From assembly GCF_003226555.1 (NCBI RefSeq), contig NZ_QKQS01000026.1, positions 385,581 through 428,169 of the forward strand: a stretch of 42,589 nucleotides of DNA, read 5' to 3'. The stretch is from Rhodopseudomonas palustris. Its GTDB lineage: Bacteria; Pseudomonadota; Alphaproteobacteria; Rhizobiales; Xanthobacteraceae. Position numbers and translations under genes: made by a program. Below are positions 18,277 through 25,854 of the stretch, in pieces. Position 1 is the stretch's first letter, and every line of letters starts with the position of its first letter. Below the pieces are notes generated by a model. It was not told the DNA's origin and made no database searches. It saw nothing but the letters and a program-made list of their open reading frames with translations.

Positions 18277-18441
18277 TCAGGAATATTTCGGGGCGTCCGG
18301 ATTGCGGTAGATTTTGATTGGCTCGCCCGGCACCAGCTTCGGCGCGGTCAGCATCGCATAGGCGTACAGCGCGAGGTAAGCGCAGGCGAGCGCGCCGACG
18401 CCATAGAACAGCCAGGTCGCAATTCGCCGCATCTCGCTCAT
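18277..18441 (-). CDS. Small single-pass membrane protein
   Basis: A 54-residue open frame whose product has one hydrophobic helix (about residues 9-30, TWLFYGVGALACAYLALYAY) and a short hydrophilic tail. GGAAGG lies immediately before the first ATG (18441) but 9 bases before a second in-frame ATG (18432), so the shorter 51-residue form is likely the real product. No family is recognised. It lies 9 bp after the end of the nitrilase gene in opposite orientation and may be co-transcribed with the next two minus-strand genes. Confidence 0.55.
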   Translation of the reverse strand: MSEMRRIATWLFYGVGALACAYLALYAYAMLTAPKLVPGEPIKIYRNPDAPKYS

Positions 18442-18492
18442 CCTTCCGCTTCTGCGGAAGATGGCGATCCGGACACCGGAGTCAAATCCGTA

Positions 18493-18771
18493 TCAGCCGC
18501 GGAAATCCAGTCGCCGCAGAATGATCCCGGGAGGCCGGCCTTCCATTTCGGCATTGGCGAATTTGCGCTCGGCGCAACTTTCGATGCTTTCGCGCAGTCG
18601 CATGAACTGCTGCTCGCGCTGCGCCGGGGGCGTCCGTTTCGCACCGTCGAGAAAGTCCATTGCGTCGGAACTGATGGCGCATGGCACTTCGGTCAGATCG
18701 TTGATCATCGAAAACAGCACCACGGAACGGTCCTCGTCGTAACCGCGAAAGTCGCCGCTGGTGAAGCTCAT
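18493..18771 (-). CDS. Small protein, possibly DUF1488-like
   Basis: A 92-residue protein with a beta-rich N-terminal half (VVLFSMINDLTEVPCAISSDAMDFL) followed by a charged helix. The pattern of a modified-residue-poor strand region, the CAIS segment and a terminal helix resembles the DUF1488 family, but this is a tentative match. ATG at 18771 is used. It lies between two other small minus-strand genes, 51 bp upstream of the membrane-protein gene. Function is unknown. Confidence 0.6.
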   Translation of the reverse strand: MSFTSGDFRGYDEDRSVVLFSMINDLTEVPCAISSDAMDFLDGAKRTPPAQREQQFMRLRESIESCAERKFANAEMEGRPPGIILRRLDFRG

Positions 18772-18809
18772 GGCGGATCATCCTCGTGTTGCGGGCGGCG
18801 CCGCGCGTG

Positions 18810-19079
18810 TCAGGGACGGCTGGTACTGCGATCGGCTTGCCGCGCGTCTCGCAGCGCGTTGGGCTCGATTGCGATCATTTCGACCGAGGCCTGATGCGGC
18901 GGCGCGCAGGGGATCGTGATCATGGTCGCGACGCGGCGGAATACCGGGAACGATAGGCCTTCGATCAGTTCTTCGTCGGTGACGACCGCGTAAACTCCCG
19001 CCGGTAGCTCGCGGTCGATGCCGCGGAGTCGAAACGGATGAGAGAAGACGATGGTTTCGCGGCGCGTTCGCGTAGTCAT
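18810..19079 (-). CDS. Conserved small protein of unknown function
   Basis: An 89-residue protein starting MTTRTRRETIVFSHPF, followed by LPAGVYAVVTDEELIEGLSFP. This type (a predicted beta-rich domain with an 'LPAG-Y-V-TDEE' core) recurs in Bradyrhizobium and Rhodopseudomonas, but no function is known to me. ATG at 19079 is supported by GGAGG on the minus strand (19083-19088); the frame stays open upstream. It lies 38 bp ahead of the DUF1488-like gene and is divergent from the transglutaminase-like gene. Confidence 0.7.
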   Translation of the reverse strand: MTTRTRRETIVFSHPFRLRGIDRELPAGVYAVVTDEELIEGLSFPVFRRVATMITIPCAPPHQASVEMIAIEPNALRDARQADRSTSRP

Positions 19080-19308
19080 GGACGCCTCCTTCGGGCCGCT
19101 GCGTCCGAGCGCCGGTCGCGCTTGTCCCGCGTTCCGACGATTGCCGACTATGCTGCGCCTTTTCATCCGCGATAGCCATCGAATTCGTTGCAATCGGCCC
19201 GGCCGCGTCGCGGCAGCTTGTTTTTCGGCCCGCGATCGCCATTTAAGACAGGCAGCCGGCGATCAGTTCCGATCAGGCCCACGGCGCGATGGCGGAGAAG
19301 CCGACCTC

Positions 19309-20139
19309 ATGAAGCTCCGCATCGGCTACGAGATGATCTACGACTTCCCGCAACCGACGCCGATGATCGTGGTGCTCGGAACGCATTTCAGTCGCGCCTC
19401 CGACATCATCGCTCCGGATTTCCTCACCACCGATCCGGCGGTGCAGATCACCCCGTATCGCGACATGTTCGGAAATTGGTGCAGCCGCCTGGTGGCGCCT
19501 GCGGGGCGGATGCGGCTCGCCGCCGACGGCATCGTGCGCGACAGCGGCGTGCCAGATCCGGTGGTGCCGTCGGCGACTCAACATGCGATCGAGGATCTGC
19601 CGGCCGACACCATCGTGTATCTGCTCGGCAGCCGCTATTGCGAGACTGATCTTCTGTCCGATACCGCGTGGAAGATGTTCGAGAAGACGTCTCCAGGCTG
19701 GCCGCGGGTGCAGGCGATCTGCGATTTCGTGCACAATCACATCAAGTTCGATTACCAGCACGCCCGCGCCACCCGCACGGCGCATCAGGCCTTCGATGAG
19801 GGCCGCGGCGTCTGCCGCGATTACGCCCATCTGGCGATTGCGCTGTGCCGCTGCATGAACATTCCGGCGCGCTACTGCACCGGCTATCTCGGCGACGTCG
19901 GCACCCCGAAGCCGTGGGCGGCCGGCGACTTCGCCGGCTGGTTCGAAGCCTTCATCGGCGGTCATTGGTACACATTCGATCCGCGCAACAATGTGCCGCG
20001 GCTCGGCCGGGTGCTGATCGCGCAGGGCCGCGATGCCGCCGATGTGCCGATCACCCAGACCTTCGGCCCCAACACGCTGGTGAGCTTCAAGGTCTGGACC
20101 GACGAGATCGACGAGCCGGCCGCCGCCGGCTTGCACTGA
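19309..20139 (+). CDS. Transglutaminase-like cysteine protease family protein
   Basis: A 276-residue cytoplasmic protein with an N-terminal beta-rich domain (1-100) and a transglutaminase-like core. The nucleophile is probably C169 in EGRGVCRDYAHL, and the Asp of the triad is D224 in YTFDPRNN. The usual His of the HAWVE motif is not present; the aligned segment is FAGWFEAF (208-215). This substitution appears to be a feature of the alphaproteobacterial subfamily rather than a mutation. ATG at 19309 follows GGAGAAG (19293-19299). The substrate is unknown; related proteins are often annotated as proteases or peptide-modifying enzymes. Confidence 0.8.
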   Translation: MKLRIGYEMIYDFPQPTPMIVVLGTHFSRASDIIAPDFLTTDPAVQITPYRDMFGNWCSRLVAPAGRMRLAADGIVRDSGVPDPVVPSATQHAIEDLPADTIVYLLGSRYCETDLLSDTAWKMFEKTSPGWPRVQAICDFVHNHIKFDYQHARATRTAHQAFDEGRGVCRDYAHLAIALCRCMNIPARYCTGYLGDVGTPKPWAAGDFAGWFEAFIGGHWYTFDPRNNVPRLGRVLIAQGRDAADVPITQTFGPNTLVSFKVWTDEIDEPAAAGLH

Positions 20140-20214
20140 GCGCGCGACGCGCTAGCTTGCCGGCACCGAGTCGCTGCGGGCGTTGCCCGCCGCGTGGTCC
20201 GCCCGCGAGATCCC

Positions 20215-21324
20215 ATGACCACCTTCACCCCAGTCCAGGACGAGGCGCTGAAAGCCGTCGGCGAATGGCTCAAGGCCAAACCCGGCCGTAACGGCACACC
20301 GCTGGTGTTCCGGCTGTTCGGCTATGCCGGCACCGGCAAGACCACGTTGGCGCGCGAGATCGCCGAGGGCGTCTCCGGCGAGGTGAAGTTCGCGGCCTTC
20401 ACCGGCAAGGCGGCGCTGGTGATGCGCAACAAGGGCTGCGACGACGCCTCCACCATCCATTCGCTGATCTACCGCACCAAGGAGAGCGGCGTCGAACAGC
20501 CGAGTTTTGAGCTATGGGACGACGCGCCGGCGTCCAAAGCCAAGCTGATCGTGATCGACGAATGCTCGATGGTCGACGAGGAATTGGGCCGCGACCTGAT
20601 GTCGTTCGATTGTCCGCTCTTGGTGCTCGGCGATCCGGCGCAGTTGCCGCCGATTCAGGGCGGCGGCTTCTTCACCAATGCCGAGCCCGACGTGATGCTG
20701 ACCGAGGTGCATCGCCAGGCGCAGGACGATCCGATCGTGCGGCTGTCGATGGACGTGCGCGAGGGCCGGGGGCTCGAACGCGGCCGCTATGGCGAAACCG
20801 AGGTGGTGAGCCGCGATCAGCTCGATCCGCAGCGGGTGATGGAGGCGGACCAAGTGCTGGTCGGCCGCAACAACACCCGTCGCGCCTACAACGCCCGCTT
20901 TCGCCAGCGGCTGAACATCGAGGATCCGTTCCCGGTCGGCGGCGACAAGCTGGTCTGCCTGCGCAACAACCGCAAGAAGGCGCTGTTCAACGGCGGGCTG
21001 TGGCGGGTGAAGTCGCGCTCGCCGATCAAAACCAAGATCATCACCATGCGGGTGACGCCCGACGAGGATTTCGGCGGCCGGCTCACCAAGGTCTCGGTCC
21101 GCAACGAGTGCTTCGCCGGCGGCATCGAGGACATCTCGTGGGATCAGCGCAAGCCCTATGACGAATTCGACTACGGCTACGTGCTCACCGTGCACAAATC
21201 CCAGGGCTCGCAATGGGACGACGTCGTGCTGTTCGACGAGAGCTTCGCGTTCCAGGACAGCCGCGCCCGCTGGCTCTACACCGGCATCACCAGGGCGGCG
21301 AAACGGCTGAGTGTGGTGGTGTAG
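20215..21324 (+). CDS. RecD-like/Dda-like ATP-dependent DNA helicase
   Basis: A 369-residue SF1B-type helicase. It has Walker A GYAGTGKT (36-43), a motif Ia region TGKAA (63-67), DECSMVDE (115-122), the Q-containing motif GDPAQLPP (139-146) and a UvrD_C_2-like end with TVHKSQGSQWDDVV and YTGITRAAKRL. It is about the size of T4 Dda and much shorter than RecD, so it probably acts alone on 5' single-stranded tails rather than in RecBCD. ATG at 20215 is preferred over an upstream GTG at 20194. It lies 75 bp after the transglutaminase-like gene on the same strand; a functional link is not evident. Confidence 0.85.
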   Translation: MTTFTPVQDEALKAVGEWLKAKPGRNGTPLVFRLFGYAGTGKTTLAREIAEGVSGEVKFAAFTGKAALVMRNKGCDDASTIHSLIYRTKESGVEQPSFELWDDAPASKAKLIVIDECSMVDEELGRDLMSFDCPLLVLGDPAQLPPIQGGGFFTNAEPDVMLTEVHRQAQDDPIVRLSMDVREGRGLERGRYGETEVVSRDQLDPQRVMEADQVLVGRNNTRRAYNARFRQRLNIEDPFPVGGDKLVCLRNNRKKALFNGGLWRVKSRSPIKTKIITMRVTPDEDFGGRLTKVSVRNECFAGGIEDISWDQRKPYDEFDYGYVLTVHKSQGSQWDDVVLFDESFAFQDSRARWLYTGITRAAKRLSVVV

Positions 21325-21337
21325 GTGGCAGTCTCCG

Positions 21338-21456
21338 GTCATTCCGGGGCGCGCCGAAGGGCGCGAGCCCGGAATCCCGAGATGTTCTGCATCGACTCGT
21401 TTTCCAACAACCTCTGGATTCCGGGTTCGCTCGCGCTGCGAGCGCCCCGGAATGAC
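21338..21456. repeat. Inverted-repeat element, GTCATTCCGGGGC family, copy 1
   Basis: Termini GTCATTCCGGGGCGC and GCGCCCCGGAATGAC enclose a 119-bp palindromic element with internal arms CCCGGAATC / GATTCCGGG. It lies between the convergent helicase and methyltransferase genes. A second full copy is at 27212-27336 and a broken one near 24381-24476. Confidence 0.85.
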
Positions 21457-21468
21457 GGGATGATGAAA

Positions 21469-22164
21469 CTACTCCGCCTTCCGCGCCACGAACGTCATCC
21501 GCCACGGATTGTGGCCGATGTTGCGCTCGGCGCGGTGGGCGGTGAAGCCGGCGGCGGCGAGCTTGGCGAGCATCTCGGACTCGCTGTAGCGCTGCAGGCC
21601 GATCTTGGTGCGCAGCTCGCGATAGTCTGACAAAGCGGTCCGCGCCAGCCCCCACAGCGCGTCTTTCAGAAAGCCGTGGCGGCGCGCCATCATCAGCAAG
21701 GACAGGACGTCACGCGGCATCCCGACCTCGGGCCGCAGGATATCGCCGAGCACGAGGCTGCCGGGCGGCGACAATAGCCGCTGGATCACCGCGAAAGCCT
21801 GGTCGAGTTCTGCCGGCTTCATGTATTGCGCCACCGAATTCATCACCACCAGATCGACCGAGCCGCCCGGCATGGTGCGCAGGTCGTCGAGCGACCGCAC
21901 CCGGATCTTGGTGTTGAGCGCGTAGCGGGCGATCAGCCGGCCGCGCACGCCGGGCGCGGGCTCGGCCAGGATCAGCTTGCCGCAGGCGTCAGCCACCGCC
22001 GGGGCGGACAGTGCTTCGCCGCAGGAATAGTCCAGCACGACCGCGCCGGGAGAGGGGATGTAGTCGATGATATCCCGCGCGATCTCGGCAAAGTGCACGT
22101 CACGATGGCGATTGCTGACATAGATCGTGTGGGTGGAGTCGTAATAGTCGATCCAGTCGTCCAT
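21469..22164 (-). CDS. SAM-dependent methyltransferase (class I)
   Basis: A 231-residue protein with motif I VVLDYSCGEA (42-51), an acidic loop after strand 2 (LILAEPAP), motif SVDLVVMNSVAQYM and a later LVLGDILRPEVG segment, a classical Rossmann methyltransferase layout. The substrate is unknown. ATG at 22164 is chosen because the family-like N terminus MDDWIDYYDSTH begins there; the frame is open to 22257. It is divergent from dps, and the shared 281-bp region contains two palindromes and an EcfG-like promoter pointing to dps. Confidence 0.8.
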   Translation of the reverse strand: MDDWIDYYDSTHTIYVSNRHRDVHFAEIARDIIDYIPSPGAVVLDYSCGEALSAPAVADACGKLILAEPAPGVRGRLIARYALNTKIRVRSLDDLRTMPGGSVDLVVMNSVAQYMKPAELDQAFAVIQRLLSPPGSLVLGDILRPEVGMPRDVLSLLMMARRHGFLKDALWGLARTALSDYRELRTKIGLQRYSESEMLAKLAAAGFTAHRAERNIGHNPWRMTFVARKAE

Positions 22165-22250
22165 CCCTTGACCTCGAAACCCGCCGAAACCAGGCCGAAC
22201 ACGGCCCAATCCGGGCCCGATCGCCGCAGCACCGCGGCTTCCGCATAGCT

Positions 22251-22266
22251 GTTCCATCCATGGAAC
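22251..22266. promoter_or_regulatory. 16-bp palindrome in the methyltransferase-dps region
   Basis: GTTCCATCCATGGAAC is made of perfect 7-bp arms around CC. Its right arm ends in the GGAAC that would be the -35 element of the EcfG-like promoter at 22262-22286, so a bound protein would cover that element. Operator function is inferred. Confidence 0.4.
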
Positions 22267-22286
22267 GCCACCGCACGCCGCGCGTT
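22262..22286 (+). promoter_or_regulatory. EcfG-type general stress promoter motif upstream of dps
   Basis: GGAAC (22262-22266), 16 bp, then CGTT (22283-22286), an exact match to the alphaproteobacterial EcfG consensus GGAAC-N16/17-CGTT. It points to dps, whose start codon is about 160 bp downstream. Dps is a typical member of this regulon, which supports the call. Confidence 0.6.
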
Positions 22287-22301
22287 GTCGCGGGGTCTAA
22301 C

Positions 22302-22319
22302 GTGTTTCGCGGGAAACAC
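22302..22319. promoter_or_regulatory. Palindrome GTGTTTC-GCGG-GAAACAC upstream of dps
   Basis: Perfect 7-bp arms separated by 4 bases, just downstream of the EcfG-like -10 element. It could be an operator or a hairpin in the 5' untranslated region of dps. No matching regulator is encoded nearby. Confidence 0.4.
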
Positions 22320-22445
22320 CAATGCACAGCCGAACCATCCAACACGGCAATTTTGCAGGCTGCCTGGATCGATCGGGCCTCGCCTGCCCCGCCTGACCGT
22401 TGCATCCGCCCTTTTCGTCAACCGCATCACTGCAGGACGCTGATC

Positions 22446-22973
22446 GTGACCAAAGCAAAATCCGCCTCTGTCGCCCCTGAACTCGACACCCCGACCGACC
22501 TGCCGCCGCAGGCGGTGGAGAAGATCTCGACCGCGCTCAACGGCCTGCTGGCCGACTCCTTCGCGCTGTATCTCAAGACCAAGAATTTCCACTGGCACAT
22601 CAGCGGTCGCCACTTCCGCGACTATCACTTGCTGCTCGACGAGCAGTCGGCGCAGATCCTGGCCACCACCGATGATCTCGCCGAGCGCGTCCGCAAGGTC
22701 GGCGGCACCACGCTCAGGTCGATCGGACATATCTCGAAGCTGCAGACGATCCACGACAACAACGACGACTACGTTCCGCCGCGCGAGATGCTGCGCGAAC
22801 TGATGAACGACAACAAGAAGGTCGCCGCCGCGATGCGCAAGGCGCACGAGATCGTCGACGAGTGCAAAGACGCGGCGAGCGCCGGCCTGCTCGAGAATTT
22901 TATCGACGAAACCGAAAAGCGCACCTGGTTCCTGTTCGAAGCCACTCGTCAGGAAGGCGCCAACGAGGCGTAA
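22446..22973 (+). CDS. dps: Dps family DNA-binding ferritin-like protein
   Basis: Forms a 12-subunit shell that oxidises and stores iron and protects DNA during stress. The 175 residues form a four-helix bundle and contain all five expected ferroxidase residues: H49 in KNFHW, H61, D65 in LLLDEQ, D76 and E80 in DDLAER. A short Lys/Ala N-terminal tail may contact DNA. GTG at 22446 is chosen because AGGAC lies 8 bases upstream and it gives the expected N terminus; the frame is open to 22260. The upstream EcfG-like promoter suggests general-stress control. Confidence 0.92.
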   Translation: MTKAKSASVAPELDTPTDLPPQAVEKISTALNGLLADSFALYLKTKNFHWHISGRHFRDYHLLLDEQSAQILATTDDLAERVRKVGGTTLRSIGHISKLQTIHDNNDDYVPPREMLRELMNDNKKVAAAMRKAHEIVDECKDAASAGLLENFIDETEKRTWFLFEATRQEGANEA

Positions 22974-23033
22974 CGACCAAGCTCGAGACGAATGCTCCTT
23001 GGGAAAACAACCCAGCCCCAAGCACAGCGAACT

Positions 23034-23185
23034 CCCTCTCCCCGCCATTCGCGGGGAGAGGGGCGGGGTGAGGGGAACGCGTGGACTGAGTTTGCGACCT
23101 CGATTTATCGACTACTTTCGGTTTCGCGAAGACGCCCCCCTCACATGGATCGCTATTGCGATCCGACCTCTCCGCGCGTGCGGGG
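23034..23185. repeat. Three-hairpin composite repeat, copy A
   Basis: A perfect terminal hairpin CCCTCTCCCCGC / GCGGGGAGAGGG (23034-23062) is followed by GGGGTGAGGGG. A core of about 65 bp then leads to CCCCCCTCAC, a second hairpin GGATCGC / GCGATCC (23147-23164) and a third imperfect arm GACCTCTCCGCGCG. The arrangement is a mirror image of the element at 27411-27559, and the cores look related. It lies between dps and the cupin gene. Confidence 0.7.
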
Positions 23186-23235
23186 CGAAGCGAAGACGCG
23201 TGCCTCGACGGAAACAGCCAGACGCTTTCTTCCGC

Positions 23236-23760
23236 TTACTTCTGCCACAGCCGCAAGAGCGGCCCATCCTTGCCGAACACAGGATCGGTGTCCGGCAGCC
23301 GCACCTTGGGGATGCTCTGCAGCGCCTTTCGGTAATTGTCCGGGGTGGGGCGCGTCACCTGCATGGTTGCGCCTGGCGGATAGGCACCGATCACCCGAAA
23401 ATCATGGCTGGCGAAGACACATTTGTGACCGGTGCCAGCTGGCAGCACGGCGACATCGCCTGGGCGGAGTTCGATCGCCTCGCCCTGTTCGCCACCGAAC
23501 AACACAAGCGCCCGACCGCGTGCCACGCCGAGCGCTTCGTGCACCGTCGCGTGGTAGTGATGATAATCGTAGATGCCGTTGCGCCAGCTGTCGCCCCAGC
23601 CGTTGACTTCGAACAGATCCTCGATGGTCTGTTCCGGATCGCCGCCCGCGATCTCGACGGCACGCTTGTACAGCAGCAGCGGCATCGGATTGTTCGGGAT
23701 CAGTCCATCGTCGTCGAAGCGATGAAGCTGCGGCTTGATCTGGTCGCGGGCGAGCGACAT
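23236..23760 (-). CDS. Cupin-domain protein (YjlB-like)
   Basis: The 174-residue protein has one cupin barrel. Metal-binding-type residues appear in YDYHHYHATVHEALGVARG (H67, H68, H70 and H74 with E75), and the second motif is PGDVAVLPAGTGHK. The first part (NNPMPLLLYKRAV) resembles the YjlB group of uncharacterised cupins. ATG at 23760 is used. It lies 39 bp after the thioesterase gene on the same strand, so the two are probably co-transcribed. Enzyme activity is unknown. Confidence 0.75.
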   Translation of the reverse strand: MSLARDQIKPQLHRFDDDGLIPNNPMPLLLYKRAVEIAGGDPEQTIEDLFEVNGWGDSWRNGIYDYHHYHATVHEALGVARGRALVLFGGEQGEAIELRPGDVAVLPAGTGHKCVFASHDFRVIGAYPPGATMQVTRPTPDNYRKALQSIPKVRLPDTDPVFGKDGPLLRLWQK

Positions 23761-23799
23761 GAAGTCTCCGGCGTGGGGTTTGATGACGCTGGGATAACG

Positions 23800-24321
23800 T
23801 CACGCTGCGGAGGTGGTTCCTCCGATTGCCGAACGCGGCAGGTCGAACACCAGGCACGTCGTCGTGGCGTGCGCCAACATCCGGCCGTTGGTGTCGAGAA
23901 TACGGGCTTCGGCGGTGGCGGCGCGGCGCCCAACGTTGAAGGTGCGGCCCTCGGTGCGCACCACGCCGCTGTCGGCGCTCATGCCGCGGACGAAGCTGAT
24001 CTTGAATTCCAGCGTGGTATAGCCCTGGCCGGCTTTCAGCATGCTCTGCACCGCGAGCCCCATCGCCGAATCCAGCAGGATGGCGGCGTAGCCGCCGTGC
24101 ACCGAGCCGATCGGGTTGTAGTGCCGCAGCGCTGGCACCGAGTGCATCACGATCTCACCGGGATCAGCGGTGCAGTCGAACGGCTCGACCGTCTGCATGA
24201 TCGGCGGTTGCGGCAGGGTGCCGCCGAAGATGCCGCGCACGAAATCGAGCCCCGACATCGACGCCATCACCTCCATCGGCACCACGCCGTACTCTGTCGG
24301 CCGATCGTTCCGGGCGTCCAT
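23800..24321 (-). CDS. PaaI-like hotdog-fold thioesterase
   Basis: A 173-residue protein with the hotdog thioesterase core: NPIGSVHGGYAAILLDSAMG (HGG at 75-77, candidate catalytic D84), then TTLEFKISFVRG and VGRRAATAEARILD, as in PaaI-type acyl-CoA thioesterases. The acyl group is unknown. ATG at 24321 is used, with purines GGGAGGCG on the minus strand upstream (24327-24334). A palindrome at 24345-24358 lies in its promoter region. Confidence 0.85.
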   Translation of the reverse strand: MDARNDRPTEYGVVPMEVMASMSGLDFVRGIFGGTLPQPPIMQTVEPFDCTADPGEIVMHSVPALRHYNPIGSVHGGYAAILLDSAMGLAVQSMLKAGQGYTTLEFKISFVRGMSADSGVVRTEGRTFNVGRRAATAEARILDTNGRMLAHATTTCLVFDLPRSAIGGTTSAA

Positions 24322-24344
24322 GACTGCGCCTCCCGTTTTATTGA

Positions 24345-24358
24345 ATGATAATGATCAT
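24345..24358. promoter_or_regulatory. Palindrome ATGAT-AATG-ATCAT upstream of the thioesterase gene
   Basis: Perfect 5-bp arms in an AT-rich patch (24336-24365) in otherwise GC-rich DNA, 24 bp upstream of the start codon. It could be an operator or part of the promoter. It shares GATAATGAT with Fur-type sites but is not a full match. Confidence 0.35.
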
Positions 24359-24380
24359 ACCAAAGATCGAGGCCAAACGC

Positions 24381-24476
24381 CAGCGGACGCCGCGAAGCGG
24401 CGAGCCCGGACACACACACGGTGATCCAGAAGGCGAGATTCCGGGCTCACGCGCGACGCGCGTGGTCCGGAATGAT
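24381..24476. repeat. Broken copy of the GTCATTCCGGGGC-family repeat
   Basis: Contains GCGAGCCCGGA, GATTCCGGGCTC and a terminal GGTCCGGAATGATGAG that match the ends and internal arms of the family, but the left terminus is missing. It lies between carA and the thioesterase gene. Confidence 0.55.
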
Positions 24477-24512
24477 GAGTAGGGATGGTGATCGCAGCCA
24501 AAGCCGCCGCGA

Positions 24513-25706
24513 TTACGCGGCGGCCTTCTTCGCGCGCATCAGATCGGTGAAGCGGCGGAACAGATAGTGCGAGTCCTGCGGGCCGGGCGAGGCCTCCGGG
24601 TGATACTGCACCGAGAAGACCGGCTTGTCGGCCAGCGCGATGCCGCAGTTGGAGTCGTCGAACAGCGAGACGTGGGTTTGCTGCACGTTGGCCGGCAACG
24701 TCGATTTGTCGACCGCGAAGCCATGGTTCATCGAGGTGATCTCGACCTTGCCGGTGGTGAGATCCTTGACCGGATGGTTGGCGCCGTGGTGGCCTTGATG
24801 CATCTTTACGGTCTTGCCGCCGAGCGCGAGGCCGAGCATCTGGTGGCCGAGGCAGATGCCGAAGGTCGGCACGCCAGTCTCGATCACCCTCTGAATCACC
24901 GGCACCGCGTATTTGCCAGTCGCGGCCGGATCGCCCGGGCCGTTCGACAGGAACACGCCGTCCGGATTCATTGCCAGGATGTCTTCGGCCGAGGTGGTGG
25001 CGGGCACCACGGTGACCTTGCAGCCTTCGCCGGCAAGCAGCCGCAGGATGTTACGCTTGATGCCGTAGTCGATCGCGACGACGTTGAACTCGGGGGTCTC
25101 CTGGCGGCCGAAGCCCTCGCCCCATGCCCACGGCTTTTCGTCCCAGGTGAAGCGCTGACCGGAGGTGACCATCGGCACCAGGTCCATGCCTTCGAGGCCG
25201 GGCCACTCGCGGGCTTCTTCTTTCAGCGCGTGCAGATCGAACTCGCCGCTCGGCGAATGCGCGATCACCGCATTTGGCATGCCCTTGCTACGGATCAGCG
25301 CTGTCAACGCCCTTGTGTCGATCCCCGACAGGCCGATGATGCCGCGCGCCTTCAGCCAGGCGTCGAGATGCTTCGCCGAGCGATAGTTCGACGGATCGGT
25401 GATGGCGCTGCGCAGGATCACGCCGCGCGCGCCCGGCGTCGCAGCCATGTTCACCGTCTCGATATCCTCGTCGTTGGTGCCGACGTTGCCGATATGCGGG
25501 AAGGTGAAGGTGATGAGCTGCCCGGCGTAGGATGGATCGGTGAGGATCTCCTCGTAGCCGGTCATCGCGGTGTTAAAGCAGACCTCGCCGACGGCGTGGC
25601 CCTCTGCGCCGAGGCCAAAGCCCTCGAACACGGTGCCATCGGCGAGCACGAGCAGCGCGGTCGGCTTGTGGTCCGGCCAGGCGGGATGGGATGCTGAATT
25701 GGTCAT
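24513..25706 (-). CDS. carA: Carbamoyl-phosphate synthase small subunit (glutamine amidotransferase)
   Basis: Supplies ammonia from glutamine to CarB for carbamoyl phosphate, the precursor of arginine and pyrimidines. The 397 residues have the CPSase small-subunit N domain (about 15-150) and a class I glutamine amidotransferase domain with the triad C285 (FGICLGHQ), H369 and E371 (QYHPEASPGP). ATG at 25706 gives a family-typical N terminus. carB is not in the window. The gene is divergent from the alpha/beta hydrolase, and yqeY follows that gene, a neighbourhood common in related genomes. Confidence 0.95.
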   Translation of the reverse strand: MTNSASHPAWPDHKPTALLVLADGTVFEGFGLGAEGHAVGEVCFNTAMTGYEEILTDPSYAGQLITFTFPHIGNVGTNDEDIETVNMAATPGARGVILRSAITDPSNYRSAKHLDAWLKARGIIGLSGIDTRALTALIRSKGMPNAVIAHSPSGEFDLHALKEEAREWPGLEGMDLVPMVTSGQRFTWDEKPWAWGEGFGRQETPEFNVVAIDYGIKRNILRLLAGEGCKVTVVPATTSAEDILAMNPDGVFLSNGPGDPAATGKYAVPVIQRVIETGVPTFGICLGHQMLGLALGGKTVKMHQGHHGANHPVKDLTTGKVEITSMNHGFAVDKSTLPANVQQTHVSLFDDSNCGIALADKPVFSVQYHPEASPGPQDSHYLFRRFTDLMRAKKAAA

Positions 25707-25782
25707 GAGCGCACTACATAGTCGCGGGCGTTGCCGACGTCAAAGCGCTGAACCATTCAAATTGTTTGCTTCTGGGCGGGAT

Positions 25783-25810
25783 TTGACAGGGAATTTGGCT
25801 GTCCTAGGCT
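25783..25810 (+). promoter_or_regulatory. Possible sigma70 promoter for the alpha/beta hydrolase
   Basis: TTGACA (25783-25788) is followed 16 bp later by TAGGCT (25805-25810). The -35 element is perfect and the -10 element weak. It lies about 45 bp upstream of the start codon. Confidence 0.35.
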
Positions 25811-25854
25811 CCGCGGCGGGCGCCGGGGCAGAATCGTGCGTGGGGAGAGGTTGC

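Noticed and set aside
22446-22973. Loss of a Dps ferroxidase ligand at A69
   Set aside because: On re-alignment the ligand positions are H49, H61, D65, D76 and E80, all present; position 69 is not one of them.
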